Below the pieces are notes generated by a model. That model saw only the letters and a list, made by a program, of their open reading frames with translations, was not told where the DNA came from and did no database searches. From assembly GCA_016839905.1 (NCBI GenBank), contig JAEOTJ010000440.1, positions 1-54,980 of the forward strand: a stretch of 54,980 bases of DNA, written 5' to 3'. Origin of the DNA: Promethearchaeota archaeon (GTDB lineage: Archaea > Asgardarchaeota > Lokiarchaeia > Sigynarchaeales > SOKP01). Of this stretch, positions 33,069 through 44,100 are shown piece by piece. Every line of letters begins with the position of its first letter. Within the stretch, counting starts at the first letter, position 1. The translations under genes were made by a program, and so were the position numbers.

Positions 33069-36047
33069 TCAAAAAGTCTGTCGAAATATATCCATAATAT
33101 TTAGCCTAGATAATTTCCGTAAAATTAAATACATTCCTATAATTCCGACTATAACCGCAAATATGAAAGTTCTAAATAAAGTAACTGTAGGAATTGAGAA
33201 GATTGCAGGTAGCTCCGAGATCAGACTCATATTTGTTTGGAGTAGATATGCTGAAAAGGATCCAACTATCGTTCCCATGATTCCTGCTGAAAATAAAAGT
33301 ATAAAGCTTTCAATTAAAAACATATTTCTGACATTTTTTGATTTCATACCCATACTTCTAAGAATGCCGATTTCAAATTTTCTCTCTAATATTATACTAT
33401 ACATGGAACTAATTAAACCAAAAATACATATTAATACGGTAAATAATAGAATTATTTCCAACATAATACTCTGACTTTCACTTGTTTCTTGAAGATAATT
33501 AATTTTTGAAATTGCATCATCAATAAGAAAATCACGTTCCTTATATTTTCCACTTATCTGATCCTTTACTTTATTAATATTTTCTACCGAATTATCTTCA
33601 AGATTTATAAAAATTTTATCTACAATCATATCGTTTTGACCTGGATTCTTAACATCCATTAATTGCGAATAAGTATCTACAGAAACCATTACACCTCCTC
33701 CAAATGCCATCATTTCATTACTTTTAAAATTCCAAAATCCTGGAATTCCTCCAGAAATTCCAACAACTTCAAAAATAGTACTATTTCCCACATCATCATC
33801 CTTTTTCTTGTCATAAAATGTTAATCTTACATTTTCTCCAACATCTGAAATTCCAATTACTTTGGCTATGGATTTTGCTATGATACAAGTATTATTTCGT
33901 TCAAAAATTTGAGAAAATGAATAATCAAATCCACTATTAGGGCTTTCCCATATAACATAATCCTGATCTATTAAATTAATGAAATCTTTATCTATACCAA
34001 TAAAACCAGCAACTGTTTTATCAAAATTCATATAATCTCCTATTTCTACCATATATTTATCCTCTAATGATGCTGCAGCATGAGATGCAAAGAAACTCCT
34101 TAGCTGATCATTAGGAGAGCCTGCTCCAACCTCCATCCCTCCCGAACCCATTCCAAATATTGCTGATAAACCTGCCTGTATGTCGTATGTATTATGTAAG
34201 GCATAACCTATTTTTTCAATGCCTTCAATTAATTTTAATTCTTCAACTATACCTAAAGTAATGGATCTACTGTGATCATCCTCTCCTTGATTTATAATGA
34301 CAAGATCAGATCCATATTGGACTTTTAAATTAAGTTCTAGATTTTTTGCCTGCATTCTATTAATTCCAGTTAAAAAAAAGATGAAGGAGAATGAAATTGC
34401 AAACATAACAACTGTACTCGTATTGCGCCTTCTATATCTTCTTAAAGATATTGCAATAATATGAGAATATTTTTTTATTGCTGGAGATATAATTTTTAAA
34501 AATAGCTTCTGAATTAACGGAATAATTCCTACTGAAGTTAAAACAAGTCCTACTAAAATTGCGCATAATAATCCAATAAAAAGTCCAGCAGTTAGCGTGT
34601 AATCTCCCGTTGCAATGATTCTTGGAAGTAGAGCAAAAACTACTATTCCAATTGTAGAAATTGCGATACCACTAAAGAAACTTTTAACATTCATTGAACC
34701 TTCTTTTACAACTTCCCAACCCTCTTCTTTTATTTGAAAAGGTGTAATGGCTTTAATTATATCTATTTTTACTGTTTTTATCGCTGGAATCATGGCAACG
34801 GATATGGAAACAACTAAACCAAGAGTAAATGCAAAAATTATTGTAAATGGCTTAATAACAGTTTCAATTGTATTAGTAGTTGATGGATTAGACATCATAT
34901 TAAATACAACTTCAGAAATAAATGGGACTGTTAAAAATCCTAGCAAAATACCAATAAGTGACCCAATTACACCTAATATAACTCCCTCAAAGAGTACAAT
35001 ATTCATTGAAAGCCGTTTCCTGCCACCAACAACCTTTAAAATCCCAAACTCTCTCATTCGTTCTTCAGCAGAAGTGCTAAGTATCGCATTTATTAATATT
35101 CCAGTAATTAAAACTGAGAGTATTGTAATAAACCAGTAAGCGATTGTGGTCATCAACATAAGATATATTCCTTTTTCTAATTCTTGTAATTTAGGCATTG
35201 AAATAGTGTATTCATTAAAATCTAATCGTTCTTGAACTCGTGCGCTAATCTCCCTTAAGCTTCTTATCGTTAAATCCATATTACTTGAATCATATATTTC
35301 TGTAGGATTTTTAATAACTCCAAAAATTATATTAATCTGGTTTAAACGATTGAAAAATCCTTGGGCAAAATTTAAATTTACTAAAATGAGAGCAGTCTCG
35401 ATCCGCATGAATTTAAGCTCGTGCTCGCAGATTTCTATTACTGTTAAATCTGTTACATTTTGATTATATTCCAAATGAATCTTTTGTCCTCTTGATACAT
35501 TCATTAATTCAGCAGTTTGCTTTAATATCACGCATTCCCCATTTTTAGGTTCTCCTTCATAGATCTCACTTGTTTTTTCATTATTATCATCCACTAAGTA
35601 GAGATCTCCTATTGAACCTTTTTCTGCTTCCAACTTGAAGTCTAAACCATACACTTCAAGACTTATATTCTTCTCACTAAAATCAGATGATGTCTCAACT
35701 AACATCAATATTCGTGGAAATAATTGGTCAATTCCCTCAATATCTGCTAAATCATCGTGAATGATGTTTTCATCAAAAAATGGATCATAACTAAGATCAG
35801 ATCGGGGCGTTTTAGTAATCAAGATATCTGCCTCCCCCATATTACTTGTAACTATTTTAATGTGATTATAGGATATTGTATCATTAATTATTCCTATTGC
35901 TGTTAATAAAAATATTGATATTGCTATGCCTGCGATTCCAAAAAATACTTTGGCTCTCTCTCGTTTCATATCACTCAAAGAATGCTTAATGAATTGTAAA
36001 TTCATCTTACTTTTGAGCTTATATGCAAGTTTTTTAATTTTATTCAT
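33069..36047 (-). CDS. Double FtsX/MacB-type ABC permease (operon gene 5)
   Basis: A 992-residue membrane protein made of two fused MacB/FtsX-type halves. Half one: a first helix at about 33-53, an extracytoplasmic MacB-like domain (to about 295), then three helices including ILSTSAEERMREFGILKVVGG, the cytoplasmic coupling-helix hallmark. A central pair of helices follows (about 458-515). Half two repeats the order, ending with ILERKFEIGILRSMGMKSKNV and three last helices. Such permeases use ATP hydrolysis to move mechanical force across the membrane (MacB, LolCE, FtsX) and not to pass a substrate through a channel. It is the last gene of a five-gene operon; the ATPase at 48199-49377 is its likely motor. 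Confidence 0.88.
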   Translation of the reverse strand: MNKIKKLAYKLKSKMNLQFIKHSLSDMKRERAKVFFGIAGIAISIFLLTAIGIINDTISYNHIKIVTSNMGEADILITKTPRSDLSYDPFFDENIIHDDLADIEGIDQLFPRILMLVETSSDFSEKNISLEVYGLDFKLEAEKGSIGDLYLVDDNNEKTSEIYEGEPKNGECVILKQTAELMNVSRGQKIHLEYNQNVTDLTVIEICEHELKFMRIETALILVNLNFAQGFFNRLNQINIIFGVIKNPTEIYDSSNMDLTIRSLREISARVQERLDFNEYTISMPKLQELEKGIYLMLMTTIAYWFITILSVLITGILINAILSTSAEERMREFGILKVVGGRKRLSMNIVLFEGVILGVIGSLIGILLGFLTVPFISEVVFNMMSNPSTTNTIETVIKPFTIIFAFTLGLVVSISVAMIPAIKTVKIDIIKAITPFQIKEEGWEVVKEGSMNVKSFFSGIAISTIGIVVFALLPRIIATGDYTLTAGLFIGLLCAILVGLVLTSVGIIPLIQKLFLKIISPAIKKYSHIIAISLRRYRRRNTSTVVMFAISFSFIFFLTGINRMQAKNLELNLKVQYGSDLVIINQGEDDHSRSITLGIVEELKLIEGIEKIGYALHNTYDIQAGLSAIFGMGSGGMEVGAGSPNDQLRSFFASHAAASLEDKYMVEIGDYMNFDKTVAGFIGIDKDFINLIDQDYVIWESPNSGFDYSFSQIFERNNTCIIAKSIAKVIGISDVGENVRLTFYDKKKDDDVGNSTIFEVVGISGGIPGFWNFKSNEMMAFGGGVMVSVDTYSQLMDVKNPGQNDMIVDKIFINLEDNSVENINKVKDQISGKYKERDFLIDDAISKINYLQETSESQSIMLEIILLFTVLICIFGLISSMYSIILERKFEIGILRSMGMKSKNVRNMFLIESFILLFSAGIMGTIVGSFSAYLLQTNMSLISELPAIFSIPTVTLFRTFIFAVIVGIIGMYLILRKLSRLNIMDIFRQTF

Positions 36048-36084
36048 ATTCTCCTACTTTTCTTTATTTAAACAAATTATAATA

Positions 36085-39000
36085 TCAATCTAAAATACTA
36101 AATCCTTTCTCTTTCTTATCATAAACAAATTCTCTAAGAATTTTTCTTTTTTGTAATAATATTTCCTCGACCTCTTCTCTTTTTAACCTAATTAACTTAA
36201 TTATTTTATTCTCATCAATACCTTTCTTTTTTAATCCATGTTTTTTTCTCAGTTTTCTCTCTTTTCTTTTAACTGTGGGACTACATTTTTTACAAAAATA
36301 ATTATCTTTTGGTGTATCCTTAAATTTCCATTTTCTACAAATTAAACAGTAATATGCTACATAAATATAATCTTTTTCACATGTAGGACAATGTGTGTCA
36401 AATCTATCTGATGAAAACCATGAATCACAAAATTTACAATATAGGGTAAATGGTCTTTGTAATTCTTCTTCTTGGTTAAGGGATGAAATGACCTTTCGTA
36501 TTTTATCCTTGTCCTTATATGCTACTGTAGTTTTTTTAGCCCAATAATAATCCCTCAAATCAGTAATCGAAGTAATGCCTTTTTTCTTTAATCGCTTATG
36601 TATAATTATTCCTGTTATTGTTATTACAGCCATTATTATCAACCATGGAGTCCATATAAGTAAGTTATGAAGTTTATTATCAACTATTATATCAATTTCG
36701 GCTTGTGCTTGATTTCCATCCATATCAAAAATAATAATATTAACATCGTAAATTCCATCACTATATTGAGTTGTATCCCATTCATATGTTAGGATTCCTG
36801 TAGTAGGATCAAATTTAATCTTCTCTCCATCATTTTCTATTAGCTTATCGTTTATATAAATTTTAATTCTTGACAAATCAAGTTCAATGTCATCAGATAT
36901 CTTTGCTTCGATAATGGTTATAGAATCAACCGTATCGTGATCAGAAGGATTTAAAATCTCTATTATTGGAGGAATAAAATCTGTTGTTTCATCATACCCA
37001 ATAGTAATATTATATAATATCCAACCCTGACCAAGTTGAGAACCTTCTGAATTTGAATGTAAAGTAAATCTAAGCATGATAATTTTATTAGAATATGATG
37101 AAATATCAATTGTTTCATGAGCTGCTGGAAATTCATAAGTATAATCATATGATATCAATTCGGTCCAATCTTCTCCGTAATTCGTGGAAATTGACACGAT
37201 AAATCTATCAAGATTCGATTCTGAAACACCAAATTCATTCTCTATACTTATTTCAAAATCATAATCTAAATATAATGGATATTCATCTCCGCCTAATATA
37301 GGCTTTGTTATTAAATGTGCGTTCCAATTATCTCCATATCCTAATTCATCAGAATCAAAATCTCCCTGCCCCGCATGGAGTACAAATCCAACATCCGAAT
37401 AATTAATAGAATGCCATGTATTTCCTTTATATAACCATGCATTATATTCCTCTGGCATTGGGTATCCCGTAATATAAAACTCATCTAAATCATTACAAGA
37501 AAATTCATAACCTATTAGCTTTCCTTTTTTAATATAATTATTCTCCATTACTACAGGATTTATTAACTCAATCTCAGAATTATCTTTATTAAACCATTCT
37601 GTATTATTAATATATTTCCCATCTGAAATATGAAATCTGAATGATCTATTGGATATGTCTCCAATTATAAATGATCTCCTAAAAAGAATTCCATTATCTA
37701 AAGATGTAACATTCCAATCTCCAAAAATATTAACCATTGTATAATTTTTTAATTTACCATCTCCATTAGGATCAGGATCTTCAATTTCAAGATACACATA
37801 ATCAGGATAGTTATTATCCTCATCAATATATTGACAAGAAAATCTAAATATTTGATATTTAAATGCCTTATTTGGATATATTTTCTCTACAGTGTTTTCT
37901 GTATTTATTGTAGGAGTATATTGATTAATCGTATAATTTGCAATATTAAAATAATCCAAAATAAATCCCCTATTGTTAGTAAGATCAACCTCATCATCGA
38001 TGAAACTACGAAATCTGAATTGGACGAAATTATCCTTATAATCAGATAAATTTATTTCTTCCATAAACCAATCTTGTTCTTGTCCATTTGATCCACCATA
38101 TTCCTTTAATTGCTCCCATCCTGTCCAATTTTTAGTAGCCTCTAATCTAATGTAATCTTCTGAATTAATGCTGACACGAATACCAATTCTTAATATTGGC
38201 TTAAAATTTTCATCTAATTGAGTTAGATTAAAAATGGGGGTTGTTAAATTCCCATGAGGATATTCTGGATGTGTTGAATCTGTTTGATAACTGTATATTG
38301 AAGGTGTAGAGTGTTCAGTACCAAAATATATTGATTTCCAAGAATTTGCATGAAGGCTTGACCTATTATCATTGACATTTGATTGATTTAAAATGTCCCA
38401 ACCCGTTCCTTTTTTGGTCCATTTTGTGGGCATTCCATTTTTAAAGTCATATGAACAAGGAATGGAAATACTATCCGTAGGTAATTCAACTTCAATACTG
38501 TAATTATAATTTAAAGGAAATCTCGGTGAATTTTTACCATCAGAAGTAAAGAAGAAATATGAATAATTTCCTGGGTGTCTAAACTCAATTTCATCAGTTC
38601 TATATATTACTCCTTCTCTAAAATCTAAATCTTGAGTAGGTTCTTGAATATATAATGAAATATTCTTTCCTGACTCTATGATTGAAACATAGATCTCCTG
38701 TGGGGGTGCATTAGATGTATCATTATCAGAATATTCTATGAAAAAAATGTATTTATCAATAGTATAATTTTTAGGAGGAGATTCACCGTTTTCATATTCA
38801 GTAAGACTCATAATGGTTGTATTTTTATTGTAATTTAAGTAGTAAGTTATTACAGGCGATTTTAATTCTGGAGAATAAATATTTGAAACATTCTTAAATT
38901 TTATCGAAAAGTTGCTAGAACCCTGAATTGCTTTAACAGTAAATATACATTCAGTCTGATTCTTTTTTGGGATAAAATAGAAATAATCATAGTCAAAATA

Positions 39001-41067
39001 AGATTTTCGTGAAGAGGCTAATAAAATTGGCTCTCCATATTGATCTGATTCATTAGAATATAAATAAAGGTCAAAATCCGCATTAGAATCAACCCCTGTA
39101 ATGCTAAAATTATAAGTTGTACTTGCATTTAAAAACACTCTTCGAGCAAATACATGTTTTCCTAAGGGATTATCTTGTGAACTACTTAAATTATCTGAAT
39201 ATGAAACATTTAAATCCATTGATTTTATTAAAGCATCTATAGCTGCTTGGATATTTAACCTTCCATAACCCTCATGAGGATCTTTTAAACCATCTGAATT
39301 TGATTCTAAATATCTTGTTGGGGAATATTTAGATAATCCTTCATTAATTTCAGTTGTTAAGGGATCATCTTCTCTTGGAAGGTTTGTCTCAGATGCAGTC
39401 ATTAATAATGTGGATTTTATAATGTTATTCATTTCTACTAAATTATTATCTTTCCAGCTATTCCACTTACCCCAACCCGCTTCAATTAGAATGTTGATCG
39501 CAGCAGCTACAATTGCTGTAGATATTGATGTGCCAAATCCACTTGTAGATTGATTTGAAAAAGCATCCCCGCCCATAATTGTTCGATGACCTGAAACCTT
39601 ACTACCTCCTGGGGCAACAATATCTGGCTTAATCCTTCCCCCTCCAAGATTTTTTGAAGTAATTTCTCCATCTTCGATTGCTATACCCCCACTACTATAA
39701 GAGGTCACTTGATCCATATCATTTGTCGCACCTACAACTATAGCTCTTTTATTTAATGCTAATTTATTTAATGGATCCGAGTTCTCAAGTCCAGAATTCC
39801 CAGCAGCAATTACTACCATAGTTCCATTTTTAATTACGTCATCAATTACTTTATTTATAATTACAGAGATATTATTATTTGATGTACCAATACTCAAGCA
39901 TACGCTAACAATATGGTACTTACTTTTATTCAATACTACACTTCCTAAAGCATCTATTAAATCAGACACATAACCCCTCCCTGATTGATTAATTATTTTG
40001 TAAGCAACAATTTTAGTATTATTTGCAATTCCCGTTGAAGAGGAATAATTTTGGATGTAGGACTCGGGATAGAAACTAACACTTGCATTGAATGAAAAAA
40101 TTGGAATCGCCATGCTTTGTTTCTTATATTTAATATATAGATCATAGACGCCCTCATTATTTTGGGTTACTGTATGGTTGATTTGAAAATATTTCTTTGT
40201 TTCATTGTTGTAGGAATAATTAACCAAGTTGGAATTATGAAATAATTCAAACCAAAATTTATCTATTCCTGAAACTTGAACATCATAAGTTGAGTTTAGC
40301 ATGATTGTACTATTAACTTTAGAGGCATTGAAGGAAAATATCTTTAGTGTATAATTACTTGATGTTGTATATTCTCTTGAAATATCCAAATGAGAATAAT
40401 TTCCATATAGATTTACTTTCGTTGGATTCTCAGAGCTATTAATACCTGTTCCAGCAATTATCGAGGCAATATAAGTTCCATGACCATTATCATCTGATAT
40501 TAACCCTCCTGGGCTAATAATATTTTCCCATCCAATAATAGTACCATTCATATTATTTGGAGTATATCCATTTGAAAAATATTCATGATTTCCATTAATT
40601 CCCGTGTCTAATACTGCAATAGACGAATTTATATCTCCTTTAAATCCATTAAAAAACCATGATGAATTTAGTGCTTGAGTTTGTAAAGTAGCATAATTCA
40701 TTTGAGTTTCTATAATTCCATCTATTTCAACACTAGCATCTGGAAAATCATTTGCAAATAATGATTTATTTGGAGCATATAGAATCCCACAAAATCCAGA
40801 ACTTGAAATAAAAGTATTATTCCATTGTTTATTGATCGTTCCTCCATAAAAATTTTCAAAACTATTTGTCACTGTTGAATTAAATGAAGTTTGATTAAAG
40901 AAAACAATGACTCTAATAAAATTACCATTAGAAGAATATGGATTAATTTGACCATATTCATCTTTTTGTTCATTATTAGTATCAAATTTTCCAAATTTAA
41001 TCCCTAGTAATGTATTTGTACCAATCAAAAACAATAATAATACTATTATCCTTGATTTTTTATTCAC
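36085..41067 (-). CDS. Giant membrane-anchored subtilisin-like protease with cytoplasmic zinc tail
   Basis: A 1660-residue S8 serine protease. A signal peptide (about 6-22) precedes a propeptide-like region. The catalytic triad is Asp154 (VLDTGINGNHE), His196 (DDNGHGTYIAS) and Ser514 (GFGTSISTA), with oxyanion Asn424 (AAGNSG). A large insert lies between His and Asn. Beta-rich domains fill residues 600-1465, with many N-glycosylation sequons (N-x-S/T). One transmembrane helix follows (about 1470-1492), then about 165 cytoplasmic residues with CxxC pairs of a double zinc ribbon (YCKFCDSW, HCPTCEK, YCLICRKW, FCKKC; about 1540-1595) and a basic end. The start is GTG with a GAGGT ribosome-binding site. 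Confidence 0.9.
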   Translation of the reverse strand: MNKKSRIIVLLLFLIGTNTLLGIKFGKFDTNNEQKDEYGQINPYSSNGNFIRVIVFFNQTSFNSTVTNSFENFYGGTINKQWNNTFISSSGFCGILYAPNKSLFANDFPDASVEIDGIIETQMNYATLQTQALNSSWFFNGFKGDINSSIAVLDTGINGNHEYFSNGYTPNNMNGTIIGWENIISPGGLISDDNGHGTYIASIIAGTGINSSENPTKVNLYGNYSHLDISREYTTSSNYTLKIFSFNASKVNSTIMLNSTYDVQVSGIDKFWFELFHNSNLVNYSYNNETKKYFQINHTVTQNNEGVYDLYIKYKKQSMAIPIFSFNASVSFYPESYIQNYSSSTGIANNTKIVAYKIINQSGRGYVSDLIDALGSVVLNKSKYHIVSVCLSIGTSNNNISVIINKVIDDVIKNGTMVVIAAGNSGLENSDPLNKLALNKRAIVVGATNDMDQVTSYSSGGIAIEDGEITSKNLGGGRIKPDIVAPGGSKVSGHRTIMGGDAFSNQSTSGFGTSISTAIVAAAINILIEAGWGKWNSWKDNNLVEMNNIIKSTLLMTASETNLPREDDPLTTEINEGLSKYSPTRYLESNSDGLKDPHEGYGRLNIQAAIDALIKSMDLNVSYSDNLSSSQDNPLGKHVFARRVFLNASTTYNFSITGVDSNADFDLYLYSNESDQYGEPILLASSRKSYFDYDYFYFIPKKNQTECIFTVKAIQGSSNFSIKFKNVSNIYSPELKSPVITYYLNYNKNTTIMSLTEYENGESPPKNYTIDKYIFFIEYSDNDTSNAPPQEIYVSIIESGKNISLYIQEPTQDLDFREGVIYRTDEIEFRHPGNYSYFFFTSDGKNSPRFPLNYNYSIEVELPTDSISIPCSYDFKNGMPTKWTKKGTGWDILNQSNVNDNRSSLHANSWKSIYFGTEHSTPSIYSYQTDSTHPEYPHGNLTTPIFNLTQLDENFKPILRIGIRVSINSEDYIRLEATKNWTGWEQLKEYGGSNGQEQDWFMEEINLSDYKDNFVQFRFRSFIDDEVDLTNNRGFILDYFNIANYTINQYTPTINTENTVEKIYPNKAFKYQIFRFSCQYIDEDNNYPDYVYLEIEDPDPNGDGKLKNYTMVNIFGDWNVTSLDNGILFRRSFIIGDISNRSFRFHISDGKYINNTEWFNKDNSEIELINPVVMENNYIKKGKLIGYEFSCNDLDEFYITGYPMPEEYNAWLYKGNTWHSINYSDVGFVLHAGQGDFDSDELGYGDNWNAHLITKPILGGDEYPLYLDYDFEISIENEFGVSESNLDRFIVSISTNYGEDWTELISYDYTYEFPAAHETIDISSYSNKIIMLRFTLHSNSEGSQLGQGWILYNITIGYDETTDFIPPIIEILNPSDHDTVDSITIIEAKISDDIELDLSRIKIYINDKLIENDGEKIKFDPTTGILTYEWDTTQYSDGIYDVNIIIFDMDGNQAQAEIDIIVDNKLHNLLIWTPWLIIMAVITITGIIIHKRLKKKGITSITDLRDYYWAKKTTVAYKDKDKIRKVISSLNQEEELQRPFTLYCKFCDSWFSSDRFDTHCPTCEKDYIYVAYYCLICRKWKFKDTPKDNYFCKKCSPTVKRKERKLRKKHGLKKKGIDENKIIKLIRLKREEVEEILLQKRKILREFVYDKKEKGFSILD

Positions 41068-41110
41068 TTCTTATTTACCTCATTTATTTTTATCTATATC
41101 AGATTTTTAT

Positions 41111-44100
41111 TCATTCTTTTTTTTTTTCTATTTCACTATTAACTGAGTTTTGAATTTTATCCTTCTTAGAAATAGGCATTGATTTTGATAATATAATTAG
41201 CCTAGCTTTTAATGTATTATCGGCCTTGAAGATTACATCTTTAAAATCTAATCTAAATATTGATTTATCACTTCTTATATGTTCATACTTACTTTCCTTA
41301 TATTTATGGCTTTTCCTAATAGATCCTATGAGAATGACTAATGCAATTATTGCAGGAATTATCATTAATGAATATATAACAAATTTAGGCTCGTCAATTT
41401 TAATTTCAATTTCATTTGAATATACTTCATTTAAATGGAGAAAATAGAATTCTATTTGAGCAGGTTTAAGAATAACAAAAGCTTGACTCATTGCTTTAAT
41501 TTTGTACTTGAATGTAACAGATTCTCCTGGATCTAAAGAACTAATAACATTAACTAATTTACCCTGAACTAAAGAGAATTCTATTTGAGTAAAACTTATT
41601 AAATCACTTACAATTATATTTTTAATGCAAATATTTCCTGTATTAATAACCTTAACTGTAATCGTAATATTATCATCCTTTTCTACCTGTTTTTTATCAG
41701 CTGTTTTTATAATTTCAAAGTTAATGTTTCCTAATAATAACTCTGGTGATTTTACAATTTGAATAGTTCTACTTTCAGAACCTTTAATATTATTAATAGA
41801 AGGATAGAAATAACCTTTCCAATTTGTCTTTCTTAATGTTATATTGAGAGTCTTACCCTCATCACATTTGATATTTGTTAAACTTAGCCTACTATTATTA
41901 TCAATCCTGATTAAATTTCCATAATAATCATTCATTGTCAAATTTAAATCATAAATTAGTTTTAGACCTTCATTCTTTATATGAACAGTTAAGTTAAAAT
42001 CTGAATTAATTGCTGGAGAATAATTCGTTGATGTTAGATTTATTTCAATTGTTCTAAGATAAGGAAACCTGCTTTTATAATCCACAGGAGTAGAGATATA
42101 GACTTCATTTGGCATTGAAGTTAATGATGACGAATTTCCACCATCTATAGTTACTGAATTATTGTATATAATTTCAACATCATTAATGCTAGCTGAATTA
42201 GGTGTGTAAAAAGTGAAGCTGACAATTATTTCTTTAGACGGAGCAAGTTGAGATAAATTATAATACAAAATATTGTCCTTAAGTGTAAAATTATTTGTAT
42301 TGTTCATAATTCCTGGAATTTTTAATGTTATACTTACATTATAAGCAATATCAGATCCAATATTTTTGAATCTCAATGTATAGTTATTTAACTCTCCTAA
42401 ACTTGAATTATAAATGGAAACATTAGCAAATGCTATTATTGATGCCATATCATAATTGCTAAAGGATAATGTATTTGAAGTTTTATGATACTTCGTATTT
42501 CCGGAATCTGTACTATAATAAGAAATAGCACCACTTTGATTAACAGAATTTACATCTCTAGTTGCTAATTCTATATATATAAAGTCAATTGAAATATTAA
42601 ATTTATCTGTTTCTGATCCTTTTATTTTAAATAGTAGGGTATAATTATCCGGTGCTGCATCATCAAATAACCACATGAGACTATTATTATTATTATTTCT
42701 AGTAAAAGTAAAAGTCCATGAGTTATTATAAAGTGAAGTAGAATCTCTATTAACTATTTGAAATTCTTCACTTGCATCATTCCAAATTTCAAAATCCAAG
42801 TCATAATACCCGGTAAAATTTAATATAATTGAAACTCTTTCTATTGGTTTATTAATAATATCAATTTCAGAATTATTCTCAAATCTGAAATGAATCTCTA
42901 AATCTTGTTTATCAACATAATTTTGTTCAGATTCAATTATCCAACTTTCAGTATCATTATTTAATGCCATGCTTGAATTTGTACCCCCAATTTGATTACC
43001 CCAAATAACTGCTGGTAATTCTGGAAAAGTATCTTTAATGACAAAACTATAATTATAAAATGTAGTAAATGAATCGATGGTTGATAAATCAAGATTTTCT
43101 ATAAGATATGAAAGTTTCTGAGTTACATTTAACATCCAATTTCCTCTATACCAAATACTTTCATTGTTAGTAAATAATACTTTTAAAATTTCTCCCTCTA
43201 TATAAGTAAGGTTTCCTTCAGCCACTAAATCGTCGATAACTCCTACCATTTCAGGACTATATGGCATAGTGTTGGTAGGGTCACTGGGTGCATTAGGATT
43301 ATCCGGGTACCAATAATCAATTGCCCCTGAACCAAGACTATCAAATTGAAAAATTCTAGGTTTTTCAGTCATTCCAACAAATTCTTCAAGGGAGTTATAT
43401 TGACCTTTATATCTTGGATCGAATCTTATATAATCCCATAACGCATTATAAATATCTTCGGCATCTTCTCCAAAAAAATTAGATAATAATACTTCAAGAT
43501 CCATTTCTGCGTTAGATGGAACTCCCCAAACAGTCTTATTTCCAATATTTTCTGCCGTTATATTAAGTGAAAACGTCCTGTAGGCCCCATAAGATGCATT
43601 CTCACCGATAATTTTTTTTGTTATTATTAGATTAGGCTCTGAATATGACACATTATAAGTTATTATAAATTCATTAATGGGATTTAATAATCCTGTTGGA
43701 ATGTATGGAAATCCATGCATACCATATTGATCAAGGTTATTTACTAAATCATCAGGATCATTCAAATTTACAGGTTTAGCAAAACTTGTAAATATTCCTT
43801 CTTCATTCATCCAATATAATTCAAATGAATAATCTTTTAAGGTCCTGGCATCAAGATCACTTTCTGCGTAATATAACATCATACTAATTTGTTCTATCAA
43901 ATATTCATTAAAATCAAAATACTTTGGAGTCATATCGACAATGTCAGTACCTAAAACATTGATATCTATTACACTCATATAAGCACCGTTAAGGTTGATA
44001 AATACTTTTTCACTCGGATGGAGCTCCTCACCATCATAACCTAATGCACTAAATAGATCAAACTTATATTGATTCTCTTCTATCTTCTCAATACCCTCAC

